Shown here: in pieces, positions 1 through 8,664 of the stretch
Position numbering within the stretch: position 1 is the first letter of the stretch
Layout: each line of letters begins with the position of its first letter
Assembly (NCBI RefSeq): GCF_002863565.1
Contig: NZ_PGUW01000018.1
Location: 62,001 to 126,000 of the forward strand
DNA: 64,000 bases
From: Bacillus sp. V5-8f
GTDB taxonomy: Bacteria > Bacillota > Bacilli > Bacillales > DSM-1321
Reading direction: 5' to 3'
The notes under the pieces: model-generated
What the model was told of the DNA's origin: nothing
Seen by the model: only the letters and a program-made list of their open reading frames with translations
Database searches by the model: none
Made by a program: the position numbers and the translations under genes

Positions 1-179
1 AAAACAAACCGTATGGAGTATACCGATGTTCCGCCAACAAAAACAAGGAGACTTGTACAGGGAAGGTGTACCCTTCCGAAGAAATGGAACGGCTTGTAAA
101 GGAAGGCTTGCAAAACCTTTCCAATGAATTTGCTCTTGGCTTTGTGCCAACCATCACTCCGGCACAAGAAATCACATAA
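1..179 (+). pseudogene. 3' end of a gene entering from the left, probably frameshifted
   Basis: The frame ending at TAA 177-179 reads as plausible protein (ends VPTITPAQEIT). A second frame carries the sensible-looking stretch MEYTDVPPTKT before it, so one frameshift near position 50 would join them. The family is not recognised; too little is inside the window. Confidence 0.35.
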
Positions 180-200
180 CTGTTTACAGGTAAAACAATA

Positions 201-443
201 TTATTGGTACGAACTAGAATCTAATAAATACTCGGATAGTTGAGCAATCATCCCCCGGAATTCAGCAGGATTACAAAACTGTTCTTCGGTAAAATTCGTC
301 CTTACCCATTGAATCAGTTCCGCTGGACTATTAAATACTTCCCCGCTCGTATCGCTTTTTCGAATCATATAGCGACCATTGTCCTCATCTAAAGTGATTT
401 CTACTGGAAAAGCTCCATCAAAGCTGCTTAAAGAAAATTCCAT
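201..443 (-). CDS. Small hypothetical protein, about 80 aa
   Basis: The chosen ATG (441-443) has a GGGGG ribosome site 8 nt upstream; the longer in-frame start has none. The product is acidic and soluble, with no membrane segment: an N-terminal beta-rich part (FPVEITLDEDNGRYMIRK) followed by a helical part containing AELIQWVRTNF. The family is not recognised. It is convergent with the gene fragment at the left edge and has no operon partner. Confidence 0.55.
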   Translation of the reverse strand: MEFSLSSFDGAFPVEITLDEDNGRYMIRKSDTSGEVFNSPAELIQWVRTNFTEEQFCNPAEFRGMIAQLSEYLLDSSSYQ

Positions 444-872
444 TTTCTTTACCCCCGACGCCAATGAAATGGCTTTTTTGCATATTATATGTATGTATTT
501 TATTAGCATTCATTATTATTACTATCGGATATAAAGCCATTTTCCGCCAATTAATCCATTCGCTTTTTCTAGTGTAGAAAAGGTATGTTCTTGTTTATTC
601 CATGTAAGTACCGAAAATAGTCACTAAAGTACATTTTTTCACTCTCTTCAATAGTCAGTTAGAGATTCACGAACATATGACAAGATTGCTTCACTACTTT
701 TGTTCAACTCCCTCAGTTTAACAATTCTTACGTTCATACATCATAATTGGAAAATAAAAAAATTTATCTATAATTTGTAAAATATTTCTATATAATTGAT
801 TTAGGTAGGAGCACTGCTGTACATCCGTGGTGTTCCATCCATATTAGATAAAAGATGGAGGCGAAATATTCA
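444..872. other. Intergenic region, nothing recognisable
   Basis: AT-rich spacer between two divergent genes. No open frame with a ribosome site, no clear hairpin and no repeat was seen. Promoters of both flanking genes must lie here but no unambiguous -35/-10 pair stands out. Confidence 0.4.
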
Positions 873-1343
873 ATGTCTAACGATCATGAGGTTTTACTGG
901 ATAAAGGAAAACAAAATGAATCAAAAATGAAAGTAGAAAGGAAAGAGGGTGAACCGACTCCAGCTTTCAAAGGTGCTTCTTGGGCAGCTCTATTAGTAGG
1001 TATCACAGCTTATCTCATAGGCTTATATAATGCAGCGATGCAACTGAACGAAAAAGGATATTACTTTGCAGTTCTAGTGTTCGGACTGTATTCAGCTGTA
1101 TCTTTACAAAAAGCAGTAAGAGATAAAGATGAGGGAATACCAGTTACAAATATTTATTATGGTATCAGTTGGTTTGCAATTATTGTATCTATTTCATTAA
1201 TGGTGATTGGTTTATACAATGCAGGAAGTATTGATTTAAGCGAAAAGGGATTTTATGCTATGGCATTTGTTCTTAGTTTATTTGCAGCCATAACGGTGCA
1301 AAAAAATATAAGAGATACACAGAGAGCAAGAGAAAGAGATTGA
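873..1343 (+). CDS. YiaA/YiaB-type two-helix membrane protein
   Basis: About 156 aa. It contains two copies of a two-helix module, each with the pattern GxSWxAxxVGI...xxGLYNA followed by a Gly/Tyr-rich second helix and a QKxxRD end. The first copy is at about residues 35-85, the second at about 93-145. This duplicated arrangement is that of the YiaA/YiaB inner-membrane family; function unknown. The start is set at 873 because GGAGG lies 11 nt upstream; the ATG at 855 lies inside that ribosome site. Monocistronic. Confidence 0.75.
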   Translation: MSNDHEVLLDKGKQNESKMKVERKEGEPTPAFKGASWAALLVGITAYLIGLYNAAMQLNEKGYYFAVLVFGLYSAVSLQKAVRDKDEGIPVTNIYYGISWFAIIVSISLMVIGLYNAGSIDLSEKGFYAMAFVLSLFAAITVQKNIRDTQRARERD

Positions 1344-1562
1344 GTGATCCTCCGTTAATTTAACAGGGTACTTATTCACTACTGAGGAAGTGTTAGCTGA
1401 TATGTTCATTTCTTTGCTCATTGTACTTTTATCATAACCGAACGGGTTAGACAGAGCCGAGAAGTTTTTTAACATCTTATTACGATATTTGTTTCAAATC
1501 ATTATTGCATTTTTAAAGGTAGGATTCCAAGCGGTCCTCCATGGAGGCCGCCGCCCCCATGG

Positions 1563-1905
1563 TCATCGTATACCCGTATGGAAATTTGTTTTTTTGCCGG
1601 CTGTGATATCCGGACGTCCCGAGGTTGTGAACACGACAGGGAAATGTCAGATGGATACATCCCGTCTTTGCTATATGTAACGAATTCTGTCAGGAACCGT
1701 TCATCATTTTCAATTTTTACTTTTGGATTTCGGTATAACACCCAGTCGATCTTGCTCTGGCCTTCCGCTTCCAGTCCTTTAAAACTATGAGAGGTAAAAT
1801 CCGGACCCTACTCGTGTTTTGCCATATCCCATGCGTCCGCCAATCCGGCATCATTTCTCCTCTTTACCACATACTGTATCCACTGATGCATCGGGGAACA
1901 GGAAC
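1563..1905 (-). pseudogene. Endonuclease/exonuclease/phosphatase (EEP) family remnant
   Basis: Reading right to left: NDAGLADAWDMAKHE, an in-frame stop near 1812, then GPDFTSHSFKGLE, SKIDWVLYRNP and DGMYPSD. These are C-terminal EEP (DNase I-like) motifs. After PSD one base is missing near 1645-1647; restoring it gives HFPVVF, the usual PSDHFPVV motif with its catalytic His. The 5' half is absent. So: truncation, one nonsense codon and one frameshift. Confidence 0.7.
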
Positions 1906-2019
1906 CTCTTAAAGGGCGGGACTTGCATCAGCTTAACACTGAAGAATATGGAATAAAATTTGTTGTACAAAATTTGAGACTAAAAACTGCTCTCTATATC
2001 GTCATGGGAGCTTTCAAAT

Positions 2020-2060
2020 AAAAAAGCCTAGTACGGAGTAAATCCGTATTAAGCTTTTTT
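2020..2060 (-). terminator. Intrinsic terminator of tiny-TM gene
   Basis: Hairpin with arms AAAAAAGCCTAGTACGGA and TCCGTATTAAGCTTTTTT just after the stop of the minus-strand tiny-TM gene. Confidence 0.8.
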
Positions 2061-2065
2061 ATTTA

Positions 2066-2167
2066 TTAATAGCCGCCAAAACAAGCGCATCCAACAATAA
2101 CCAGCAACACGAAAATTACAATGATAAAAGCAAAGCTCCCGCCGTAGCCGCCAGCGTAACCGCTCAT
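2066..2167 (-). CDS. Tiny transmembrane sporulation protein (YjcZ / Tiny_TM_bacill type)
   Basis: 33 aa: Gly/Tyr-rich head (MSGYAGGYGGS), one hydrophobic helix (FAFIIVIFVLLVIVG), and a CACFGGY tail. This is the layout of the Bacillus tiny-TM family, which includes sporulation protein YjcZ. A very strong GGGAGGGG ribosome site lies upstream. The upstream region carries a GGACA-N12-TGTCC palindrome shared with the paralogues at 5245 and 60199. Sporulation expression is inferred from the family. Confidence 0.85.
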   Translation of the reverse strand: MSGYAGGYGGSFAFIIVIFVLLVIVGCACFGGY

Positions 2168-2262
2168 GAAATCCCCTCCCTTTTTTGATTAGTGAAAGAA
2201 GGCTTACAATGAATAAGGATATGTGGTGGTTTCTCTTCATTGTATGCGGAACCCATTGAAAC

Positions 2263-2284
2263 GGACATCATAGACAGTTTGTCC
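2263..2284. promoter_or_regulatory. GGACA-N12-TGTCC palindrome upstream of tiny-TM gene
   Basis: Five-base inverted arms GGACA and TGTCC with a 12-nt spacer, at an equivalent place upstream of three paralogous tiny-TM genes. Possible operator or mRNA leader hairpin. Confidence 0.45.
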
Positions 2285-2481
2285 TATTTGAAATGGGTCT
2301 TTTTATCAGTTTTTATCTATGAAAGCCTAGCAGTGTTATTACCTTTTTCACTATTCAACCTATAGATGCTTGTTACGTAAAATCCGCAAGACTTCACCCA
2401 TCATTACTGTTCTTCTCTTCATAAGAAATGCCCCTCATATCAAGGGGGCTCGGTGCCTCCTAAACTGCGTATTCTATTTTT

Positions 2482-2586
2482 TCATTTTTTGGAGCGAAGC
2501 GCGGCAATTATGTACTTCTTGTAGATATATATAACCAATAAAATGATTAGTACTATAAAATTTGCGATTATGTGAAGATAACCCAT
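2482..2586 (-). CDS. Possible small single-helix membrane peptide, 34 aa
   Basis: Starts MGYLHIIANF, continues as one hydrophobic helix (IVLIILLVIYIY) and ends with a basic tail (KKYIIAALRSKK). Composition looks like a real small membrane peptide, but the ribosome site is weak and no family is recognised. It lies between remnants. Confidence 0.3.
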   Translation of the reverse strand: MGYLHIIANFIVLIILLVIYIYKKYIIAALRSKK

Positions 2587-2628
2587 ATCGCTTACAATCG
2601 AACTTAAAAGAATGTGGCGTAAGTTTTG

Positions 2629-2832
2629 TCATTTTTCTAACAGATATGGTACATATAAGATAGGCCCCATTAATTCCAATTTTTCTTTTAGCTTTGGAAA
2701 GCGTGCTAAAATTTTTTCAGGGCGACATTTAGAGCCAAAGGAATAGCTCACTAATGGTTCGGTATCTGGGGTATAGGGGGAAGGAGGAATCTCGTTAATT
2801 TTGAAGTTCTCGCTGGCAGTACCAATTTTTTA
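2629..2832 (-). pseudogene. 3' remnant of an unidentified gene
   Basis: An open frame without a start codon reads as ordinary soluble protein (includes YSFGSKCRPEKILARFPK and ends GPILYVPYLLEK). It is cut at the right by stop codons next to the PAP2 gene promoter. The family is not recognised; it looks like the surviving C-terminus of a gene. Confidence 0.35.
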
Positions 2833-2882
2833 TTAATGAACTTCTGTTACATATAATCTGTAAATCCGAGGTGTTTATCATA

Positions 2883-3530
2883 ATGGGCTTAAAGATACAG
2901 CTGAGTAAAGCGTTCGTTCTCTGTTTACTATTTCTTTTCGGTTTTGGTGTAATGGCGGTATTAGTTAGCAAACAAACGATTGTTAAGTTTGACAGTACCA
3001 TCATAGGCTTTGTACAAGGGTTTGAAACACCAATCCTGACCACCATTATGAAATTCTTCTCCTTTATTGGTGGAATGATTCCAGTTTTGGTGCTCTCCGT
3101 TCTTGTCTTAGTTTTACTCTATACAGTTTTAAAGCATCGTTCAGAGCTCATTTTATTTATTGCTGTTATAACTGGTGCAAATATACTGTTTGTCACATTA
3201 AAATTGTTTTTTCATCGGGCGCGTCCGGATTTGCATCGTTTAGCTGAGGCAAGCAATTATAGTTTCCCTAGCGGACATGCAACCATGGCATTCGCTCTGT
3301 ATGGTTCTATAATGTATTTGGTTTGGCGGCATATTTCCACCAGATTGGGTCGTGTGATAGTCATAATTATTAGTAGCTTAATGATTTCCACAATTGGAAT
3401 AAGCCGGGTCTATCTTGGTGTACATTATCCCAGTGATATTATAGCTGGTTATTTTATTAGCGGTTTTTGGCTCTTCTTCTCAATATTGATCTTTCAACGT
3501 TATAAAAAAAAGAGAAAGAAAGACAAATAG
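2883..3530 (+). CDS. PAP2 superfamily membrane phosphatase
   Basis: About 215 aa with six predicted membrane helices. The three phosphatase signature motifs are present in order: KLFFHRARPD (motif 1), SFPSGHA (motif 2, catalytic His) and SRVYLGVHYPSD (motif 3). The family removes phosphate from lipid phosphates such as undecaprenyl-, phosphatidylglycerol- or diacylglycerol-phosphates outside the membrane; the substrate here cannot be told. The start at 2883 has GAGGTG 9 nt upstream. It ends in a Lys-rich tail. Stands alone. Confidence 0.9.
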   Translation: MGLKIQLSKAFVLCLLFLFGFGVMAVLVSKQTIVKFDSTIIGFVQGFETPILTTIMKFFSFIGGMIPVLVLSVLVLVLLYTVLKHRSELILFIAVITGANILFVTLKLFFHRARPDLHRLAEASNYSFPSGHATMAFALYGSIMYLVWRHISTRLGRVIVIIISSLMISTIGISRVYLGVHYPSDIIAGYFISGFWLFFSILIFQRYKKKRKKDK

Positions 3531-4192
3531 AAATTTTACCAAATCTTAAAATTTCAAATAAATAAACCCTCACATAATACATGGCCTGAAGAACGTTATG
3601 TTTAAAGGCCAACTTTATTCCCTGTTTTCCTTAAATAATAAAAAAGGACTAAACCGCAAGTAAATTCCTGTCATTAGATAAAAAAATAGGTAAATTCTCT
3701 TATATTTTCTTTGACTTGAAATCGATTACACTGTTATTTTAATTTTGGTTCCCAACCAATAAGGAGGCGTTTGAATCGCTAAAAGGAAGTAAAGTCTTAT
3801 TTGATTCGGAAATTTACGTCATTCATTGGATTTACGATAGCGGCTATTGTGAAATTATAAAAGATGATCAAATAAAGCTAGTAGAACTTTCCGAGCTTAC
3901 ACCTTTAGATTAAACACCGACCAAAGAAAAATTACGGTTGGGAGCCAGCACTCATTCACTTGATGGGTACTTTTTCACTAATTCCTTAAAGAATACATAT
4001 AAGATAAAGTATTTTGTTTTTTTTATGGCTGTACGGCTTGTAAAACTGATGCATATGTCTTCACTGATGAAAAGTTATACCTGCACGCATAGAATTTGTT
4101 GCTGAATCAGGGCGAATGCCGGTAAAGACCATTTTTATTGTCAACAAGCGAAAAACAGCATTTATTTTAAATACTGACTTGCAACGTATGTA
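3531..4192. other. Decayed intergenic region with coding scraps
   Basis: No intact gene. A frame at about 3757-3912 (ending LVELSELTPLD) has a good AAGGAGG before it but no usable start codon. Another at about 4069-4203 (PVKTIFIVNKRKTAFILN...) is open only after two stops. Both read as protein and are probably remnants; families not recognised. Confidence 0.35.
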
Positions 4193-4335
4193 TCAACAGT
4201 AAGGATTCCTGAAAACTATTATCAGATATTTAACAATTAATCGAGGAATTTCAGGTATTACCTTATTGAGAATATGTTCAACTCTTTGAGTTTCAATGTC
4301 GCCAATCAATGGAAGAACAGCAATTCCTTTATCTT
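4193..4335 (-). pseudogene. RsbR-type STAS domain remnant
   Basis: Reads GIAVLPLIGDIETQRVEHIL, then NKVIPEIPRLIVKYLII and a stop. This is the first half of a STAS domain of the RsbR type and aligns by eye with the intact protein at 54023-54856 (GIAVLPIIGDIDVEKSEFIM). Both the N-terminal sensor part and the rest of the STAS domain are missing; the ABM-fold gene at 4329 abuts it. Confidence 0.7.
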
Positions 4336-4661
4336 CCAAACTTTTTATTCAATCGCTCCTTACACTCCTCCCAAGTAGGCTGATGATCTCCTTCCCAATG
4401 GATTAGCTCTAATTTGTCTGCAATCTTTCTCGATATTTTCATTGCTTTGAAATGACTGCCTTCGTTTCTATATTCATTTATATTATTTTGGTTTTCCCAA
4501 ATAGTTAGTGTCAAGTAAGTATCCCATCCTTCCTTATGAAACGAAGAATACAAGAGACCTTCTGCTCTCCTTGATTGACTGATTGATTTCATCGTATGCC
4601 AAATAAATATAGGTAACTTTCTCTTCCCTTTTAAACGCATTCTTGTAACGGATATAAACAT
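4329..4661 (-). CDS. Monooxygenase-like (ABM fold / DUF3291-type) protein
   Basis: About 110 aa. The pattern FISVTRMRLKGKRKLPIF...IWENQNNINEYRNEGSHFKAM resembles the dimeric alpha-beta barrel of antibiotic-biosynthesis-monooxygenase-like proteins (DUF3291 / CrtA-like). These bind heme or small substrates, but none can be named here. The start at MFIS is preferred because GAAGGG lies about 9 nt upstream. Its 3' end touches the STAS remnant. Confidence 0.55.
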   Translation of the reverse strand: MFISVTRMRLKGKRKLPIFIWHTMKSISQSRRAEGLLYSSFHKEGWDTYLTLTIWENQNNINEYRNEGSHFKAMKISRKIADKLELIHWEGDHQPTWEECKERLNKKFGR

Positions 4662-4755
4662 TTTGCGCATCCCTTCTATAAAACTCTCTTTTTCTATATT
4701 ATTCCTTTTATTTGTCTAATATCCTTTTTAACCATTAGTTCAAATCCTGATTTTT

Positions 4756-4950
4756 TTATAACGACCTATTACGTACGATCATTAACATGTCGAGCCTGCT
4801 CTTTATTTCCTGTTTTTTACGATATGGATACGCTGCCAATTTTGCATACTCATCATGAGTTATTCTTCCTTGCGTAACTAAGGAATGGAGGATATCCAAA
4901 ATTCTGTTTAACTCCTGTAATTCAATCTCAAGTTTATCAAATGCACCCAT
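4756..4950 (-). CDS. Small helical hypothetical protein, 64 aa
   Basis: ATG at 4948-4950 has GGGGGT about 10 nt upstream. The peptide is almost wholly amphipathic helix with heptad-like leucines (FDKLEIELQELNRILDIL), followed by a HDEYAKLAAYPYRKKQEI segment typical of short SHOCT-like or coiled-coil peptides. No known family can be named with confidence. Confidence 0.45.
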   Translation of the reverse strand: MGAFDKLEIELQELNRILDILHSLVTQGRITHDEYAKLAAYPYRKKQEIKSRLDMLMIVRNRSL

Positions 4951-5195
4951 TAATGAAGACACCCCCGTTGACTTAACTAGATGTACGATACATAATATGT
5001 TCAACATTCTGCATCGATGATCAATTTGCCTATAGACAACCTGCCCTCATACAATTTAATAAGGGATTGATGCCACACCCCCGACTTTAAATCCAAGCAT
5101 CCGTTAGCCGAATAAGAAAATTAAAAATGGTTGTTTTAACAGAGCCAAATAGAAAAAGCTACTGAATTAAACGGTCCAAGATATCATTCTGAAAT

Positions 5196-5235
5196 AAAAA
5201 AGCCCGATAACAGGTACAACCCATTAACAGGCTTT
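5196..5235 (-). terminator. Terminator of tiny-TM gene at 5245
   Basis: Imperfect hairpin with arms AAAAAAGCCCG and CAGGCTTTA; on the minus strand it ends in GGCTTTTTT. Confidence 0.6.
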
Positions 5236-5244
5236 ACATGATGA

Positions 5245-5349
5245 TTAATAACCGCCGCAAACTGTGCAGCCGATAATCACCAGTAATACGAAGATTACAA
5301 GGATAAAAGCAAATTGACCGCCGTAGCAACCGCCAGCGTACTCACCCAT
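5245..5349 (-). CDS. Tiny transmembrane sporulation protein (YjcZ type)
   Basis: 34 aa: MGEYAGGCYGGQ head, hydrophobic helix FAFILVIFVLLVIIG, tail CTVCGGY. GGAGG ribosome site. Nearly the same protein as the one at 60199-60324, and the 130 bp upstream of both genes are also alike, so the gene plus its promoter region were duplicated as a unit, in opposite orientation 55 kb apart. Confidence 0.85.
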   Translation of the reverse strand: MGEYAGGCYGGQFAFILVIFVLLVIIGCTVCGGY

Positions 5350-5420
5350 ATATTTTCCTCCTTTGTGTGTTAGTGGAAAAGTACCTTACAATTTTCATAC
5401 TATGTACAAACCAATTGATC

Positions 5421-5442
5421 GGACAGGGTATAGAGTTTGTCC
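5421..5442. promoter_or_regulatory. GGACA-N12-TGTCC palindrome upstream of tiny-TM gene
   Basis: Same palindrome as at 2263 and 60105. Between it and the gene, on the minus strand, CATAGTAT fits the CATAnnnT -10 pattern of mother-cell sigma factors (sigma E/K); inference only. Confidence 0.45.
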
Positions 5443-5552
5443 TAATGAAAAATGTGTCTTTTCATCAATTCAATAAATGCTTTTAAAAAAGGGTGTCACT
5501 TTGAGAGCTTGTACATATTATAGATTGAGAAAAGGGAAAAGGAGTGACTACT

Positions 5553-5645
5553 ATGGGAGAATACGGACGTGGACGTGAAGCTGCATTCGTTCTTGTAATT
5601 TTCGTTCTGTTAGTGATTATATTAGGCTTCTCTTTCATCTACTAA
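5553..5645 (+). CDS. Tiny transmembrane protein, EYGRGRE subtype
   Basis: 30 aa: MGEYGRGREAA head, helix FVLVIFVLLVIILGFSFIY, stop. This subtype recurs at 33577 and 33783. Strong AAAGGAG ribosome site. Upstream, TGTCACTTTGA and CATATTAT match the corresponding positions of the 33783 paralogue, giving a conserved sporulation-type promoter candidate. Function unknown beyond the family's link with sporulation. Confidence 0.8.
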   Translation: MGEYGRGREAAFVLVIFVLLVIILGFSFIY

Positions 5646-5660
5646 GTAATAACTATATAG

Positions 5661-5727
5661 AAAAAGCCTAATAATTGGTCAAGCCCATTTGTGGTACGTA
5701 CGCCGCCTATTGTTAGGCTTTTTTTTA
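5661..5727 (+). terminator. Terminator of EYGRGRE-type peptide gene
   Basis: Hairpin AAAAAGCCTAATAATTGG ... CCTATTGTTAGGCTTTTTTT. Confidence 0.7.
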
Positions 5728-5768
5728 AAAAAAGGCTCTGTTACAGTTTAATATTGTTTTTTGATTAT

Positions 5769-5802
5769 TAAATAAACCTCCAATAATATGGAAGTTTATT
5801 TT
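5769..5802. terminator. Bidirectional terminator after membrane protein gene
   Basis: AAATAAACCTCC and GGAAGTTTATTTT form a hairpin overlapping the end of the convergent minus-strand gene. Confidence 0.6.
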
Positions 5803-6851
5803 ACAATGTTAGCTATACTATTGTTTGTTAAGCCATTACTTAAAGACTTGGAATTTGAGCTTATGTCCTCAATTAATTTTGTAGGATTGTCAGCCCTAAA
5901 TATTACAGACTTAACATATTTTTTTCTTCCATATGCACTTTTCATTAAAGCAGGTTCTTTTAAAAATATTTCATACTGTGGAGAGTCTATATTTAACATT
6001 GCATAATACGTTTCTTTAGGTTGTTTTTCAAAAAATTCATCTTTTTCATTAGCTCTTTTAATACTCTCTATATTCCTTATATCCGATTCAATGCTGCTTT
6101 GATATCCAAATCGAATGATGAGCTTATTAAAAGAGACAATATGAGGCAAAAACCTTACGGAATTATACAGCCCTATCATATAAAGCAAAGCATACATATT
6201 TAGTATCGTGAAAATCCACGCGAAAACCTCACTCCATAATTGAATAAGAAAATGGAATAATACTCCTTCAAATGTAATTAGGATTGAAAATAGGATGACA
6301 ATAGTCTTTATTTGGGACGTTTTATGATAGGAATATACTTTTTCATTTTCAGTCCCGGCTGGTTTTATAAACCATCCTATTAGGGAGTAATAGAACACAC
6401 CTAGTTCTGTTAAAATCGCTCCTAAAACAAATCCATTACCCAATTTGGGCTCAAGTGACATTCTCGTTATTTCAAGAAAGTCATTTCCTTTACCTTCTTT
6501 ATAGAGAATTATGCTTTTTATAAAACTATATACCATTGAAATTACGATAGTAACTTCCAAGAAAGGTATAAACCAAACTAAGATTGGATTATAGAAATAT
6601 TTTTGTGATGAAGGGATTATTAAATAGGATACTCCCAAACACGCTATAAACGAAAGATATACTAATATTTTCGGCATTGAACTTGAACGTATCAATAATA
6701 AATAGATGCTTATTGGAGGTAGAATTATTAAGCTCAAGGTTAATAAAACCACTAAAACATCACTAACATTGTTTAACCGTAGGATAAAGTAACTTACTCC
6801 TATAAAGATTAAGAGCAATGAGAGTAAAATAGGGACATAACTTTTCTTCAT
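5796..6851 (-). CDS. Polytopic membrane protein of unknown function, 351 aa
   Basis: About eight hydrophobic segments fill residues 7-250, followed by a soluble, basic C-terminal domain (about residues 255-351) rich in Lys/Glu/Asn. GGGGGG ribosome site directly before ATG. Bacillus proteins of this general look are often mis-named beta-carotene monooxygenase, but no catalytic motif is visible. It stands alone between tiny-TM genes and a STAS gene. Confidence 0.6.
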   Translation of the reverse strand: MKKSYVPILLSLLLIFIGVSYFILRLNNVSDVLVVLLTLSLIILPPISIYLLLIRSSSMPKILVYLSFIACLGVSYLIIPSSQKYFYNPILVWFIPFLEVTIVISMVYSFIKSIILYKEGKGNDFLEITRMSLEPKLGNGFVLGAILTELGVFYYSLIGWFIKPAGTENEKVYSYHKTSQIKTIVILFSILITFEGVLFHFLIQLWSEVFAWIFTILNMYALLYMIGLYNSVRFLPHIVSFNKLIIRFGYQSSIESDIRNIESIKRANEKDEFFEKQPKETYYAMLNIDSPQYEIFLKEPALMKSAYGRKKYVKSVIFRADNPTKLIEDISSNSKSLSNGLTNNSIANIVK

Positions 6852-7185
6852 TGGCTCCCCCCTACAACAATTTCCCTATAACCTTAGTTGAATGAAAAAT
6901 ATTTATCGTATTGTGAACTTAGATAACCTAAGTGTATCATATGTTTCCATATTTGGAATTTAATTTCCTTTCGCTATCATATCATTCATCGTGACTTCCA
7001 TTTCGCTGATGATGAATGCTATATTAAATAAAGGAAACTAATTTTAATGCTTTTCGGCTTTCTATCTTCCATTCACCTTATTGCTTCATCATATGTTATG
7101 GCGTGAAGCACTGCCTTTATAATAGAAAAAACCACCTTTTGGTGGTTAGTAATTGTTTTCGATTATGGCACTCATTAGTCTTAAT
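6852..7185. other. Intergenic spacer
   Basis: No gene seen. Contains the terminator at 7126-7147 for the gene to the right, and probably the promoter of the membrane-protein gene to the left. Confidence 0.4.
7126..7147 (-). terminator. Terminator of STAS gene
   Basis: AACCACC-TTTT-GGTGGTT hairpin followed on the minus strand by TTTTTTC. Confidence 0.8.
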
Positions 7186-8199
7186 CTACACAATTGTCTT
7201 TCCTTTTTCAGCTAAAGCGTGATGAATTCCATGCTGCAGCGTCTGAAAACAATCAAATCTAGAAAGATTGGCACCTGATTGTGTAATGATCATTCCTAAT
7301 TCCGGAGAAATACCAACTAGTATTGTTTTTATACCAATCAAGGAGGCAGCAGCCCCAATTTTCTCTAGAAAGCTGACTGTATAATGGGTAATATCCCTGT
7401 CAAGACCAGTTAAATCAAGGAGGAGGAAATTTGCCGTATACTTAGGAAGATTATTTAACGTGTTAACAATAAGGTCTTCTGAACGTTCTTCATCATATTT
7501 CCCAATGAGCGGCACTACTACAATCCCTTCTAATACCGGGATAATTGGGGATGATAACTGTTGGACCAGCTCTTTTAGTTCCTTCGTTTTATCATTAACC
7601 ATACTTTCAAGCCGCTGAATTTGCTCTGATTCTTTCTTACGGGATAATTCATGAATATTATTGGATACGGTAATGTTGGAAGGAAAATATTCAACGATGC
7701 TGTATTCGTGTCCTTCCAATTGATGCTGAACAATGTTATACCAGATTTGCGTTCCAAATAATCCAGTAAATATTCCAGCATAATGGGCTGCTAAATATAA
7801 ACCACCTTCTTTTTTTCCCTGTGCTATGTTAATTTTGTGTTCCCAGCTGTCTTTAATATGGGCAACAAGTGTTTTAGAGGTGAAATCCAGATGTTTGATC
7901 TCTGTTCTTCCCCACCCTGCAGATGCATACGTATTTGTTATCATTTTAGCTGCTTCATCTACATCTACGTTCTTCATCTTTTCAAAATATTCCCCTACTA
8001 CCAGCCCTTGCCGAAAGCCAGTAGTCTCAAAAACGAGCCGGGAAGCCTCTTCACCTGAAATCTCTTCAATTGTGTCAAAAAACGTTTTCATCGCACTCGA
8101 AATCCAAAATAACACCGCATCCTGACCCTCGAACAAAAATCTTCCGTGTTCCAAGTCCCACTTAAAATCCAATCCGCCTATATTCATTTCTGTATTCAT
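7186..8199 (-). CDS. RsbR-paralogue-like STAS regulator
   Basis: About 337 aa. The N-terminal 190 residues form a sensor-like domain (motifs ETTGFRQG, SAGWGR, DSWEHK) that may be V4R/XylR_N-like. A short coiled coil (KKESEQIQRLESMVNDKTKEL) leads into a C-terminal STAS domain opening LSSPIIPVLEGIVVVPLIG and holding LLLDLTGLD. RsbR paralogues are stressosome parts that control sigma B through RsbT. The protein at 48459 has the same architecture. Start chosen at ATG 8197-8199; a TTG two codons upstream is possible. Confidence 0.8.
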   Translation of the reverse strand: MNTEMNIGGLDFKWDLEHGRFLFEGQDAVLFWISSAMKTFFDTIEEISGEEASRLVFETTGFRQGLVVGEYFEKMKNVDVDEAAKMITNTYASAGWGRTEIKHLDFTSKTLVAHIKDSWEHKINIAQGKKEGGLYLAAHYAGIFTGLFGTQIWYNIVQHQLEGHEYSIVEYFPSNITVSNNIHELSRKKESEQIQRLESMVNDKTKELKELVQQLSSPIIPVLEGIVVVPLIGKYDEERSEDLIVNTLNNLPKYTANFLLLDLTGLDRDITHYTVSFLEKIGAAASLIGIKTILVGISPELGMIITQSGANLSRFDCFQTLQHGIHHALAEKGKTIV

Positions 8200-8205
8200 A
8201 TCCAA

Positions 8206-8600
8206 ACCTTACTCCCCACAAAAATAAAATTAATATTAAGTTAATAACTAGTATAATTAACATTCCTTATTGAGACAACGGAAAAGACACGTCCTTTAAT
8301 AATTGATAATAATATCTAACAATAACTTAACTTTTATACCCGCCTATCATTTGTTTTAAACTTTTTCTGTTGCTAAAATTTTATTAAAGAATATCCAGTT
8401 TTTATTATCAGTAGTAAGATAAACTTTAACACGACCTCGATTGATTTTCATCGGGGGTATGAAGGACAAAATTGAAGGATCAGGCAAGTAAAATGTCCTT
8501 CATCTCGGACAGGGAAGATGAACTCCGAAAACCAGACAGTAACCACTTACGCTTTACAGCATCGTTGTCTCATATCAACGTATTCAAAATTATTATATAT
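8206..8600. other. Intergenic region, nothing recognisable
   Basis: AT-rich spacer; promoter of the STAS gene expected at its left end. No convincing coding frame or hairpin. Confidence 0.35.
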
Positions 8601-8607
8601 TTGAAAC

Positions 8608-8650
8608 AAAAAAGATGCCCACAGCATACTGCTAGGACACCTTTTGTTTT
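8608..8650 (-). terminator. Terminator of SLH-peptidase gene
   Basis: Arms GATGCCCACAGCA and TGCTAGGACACC; followed on the minus strand by CTTTTTTG. Confidence 0.65.
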
Positions 8651-8664
8651 TTTAAACACCGAAT

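Noticed and set aside
1278..1475. 65-aa minus-strand ORF overlapping the YiaA-type gene end
   Set aside because: No ribosome site, overlaps a real gene, and its right part looks random.
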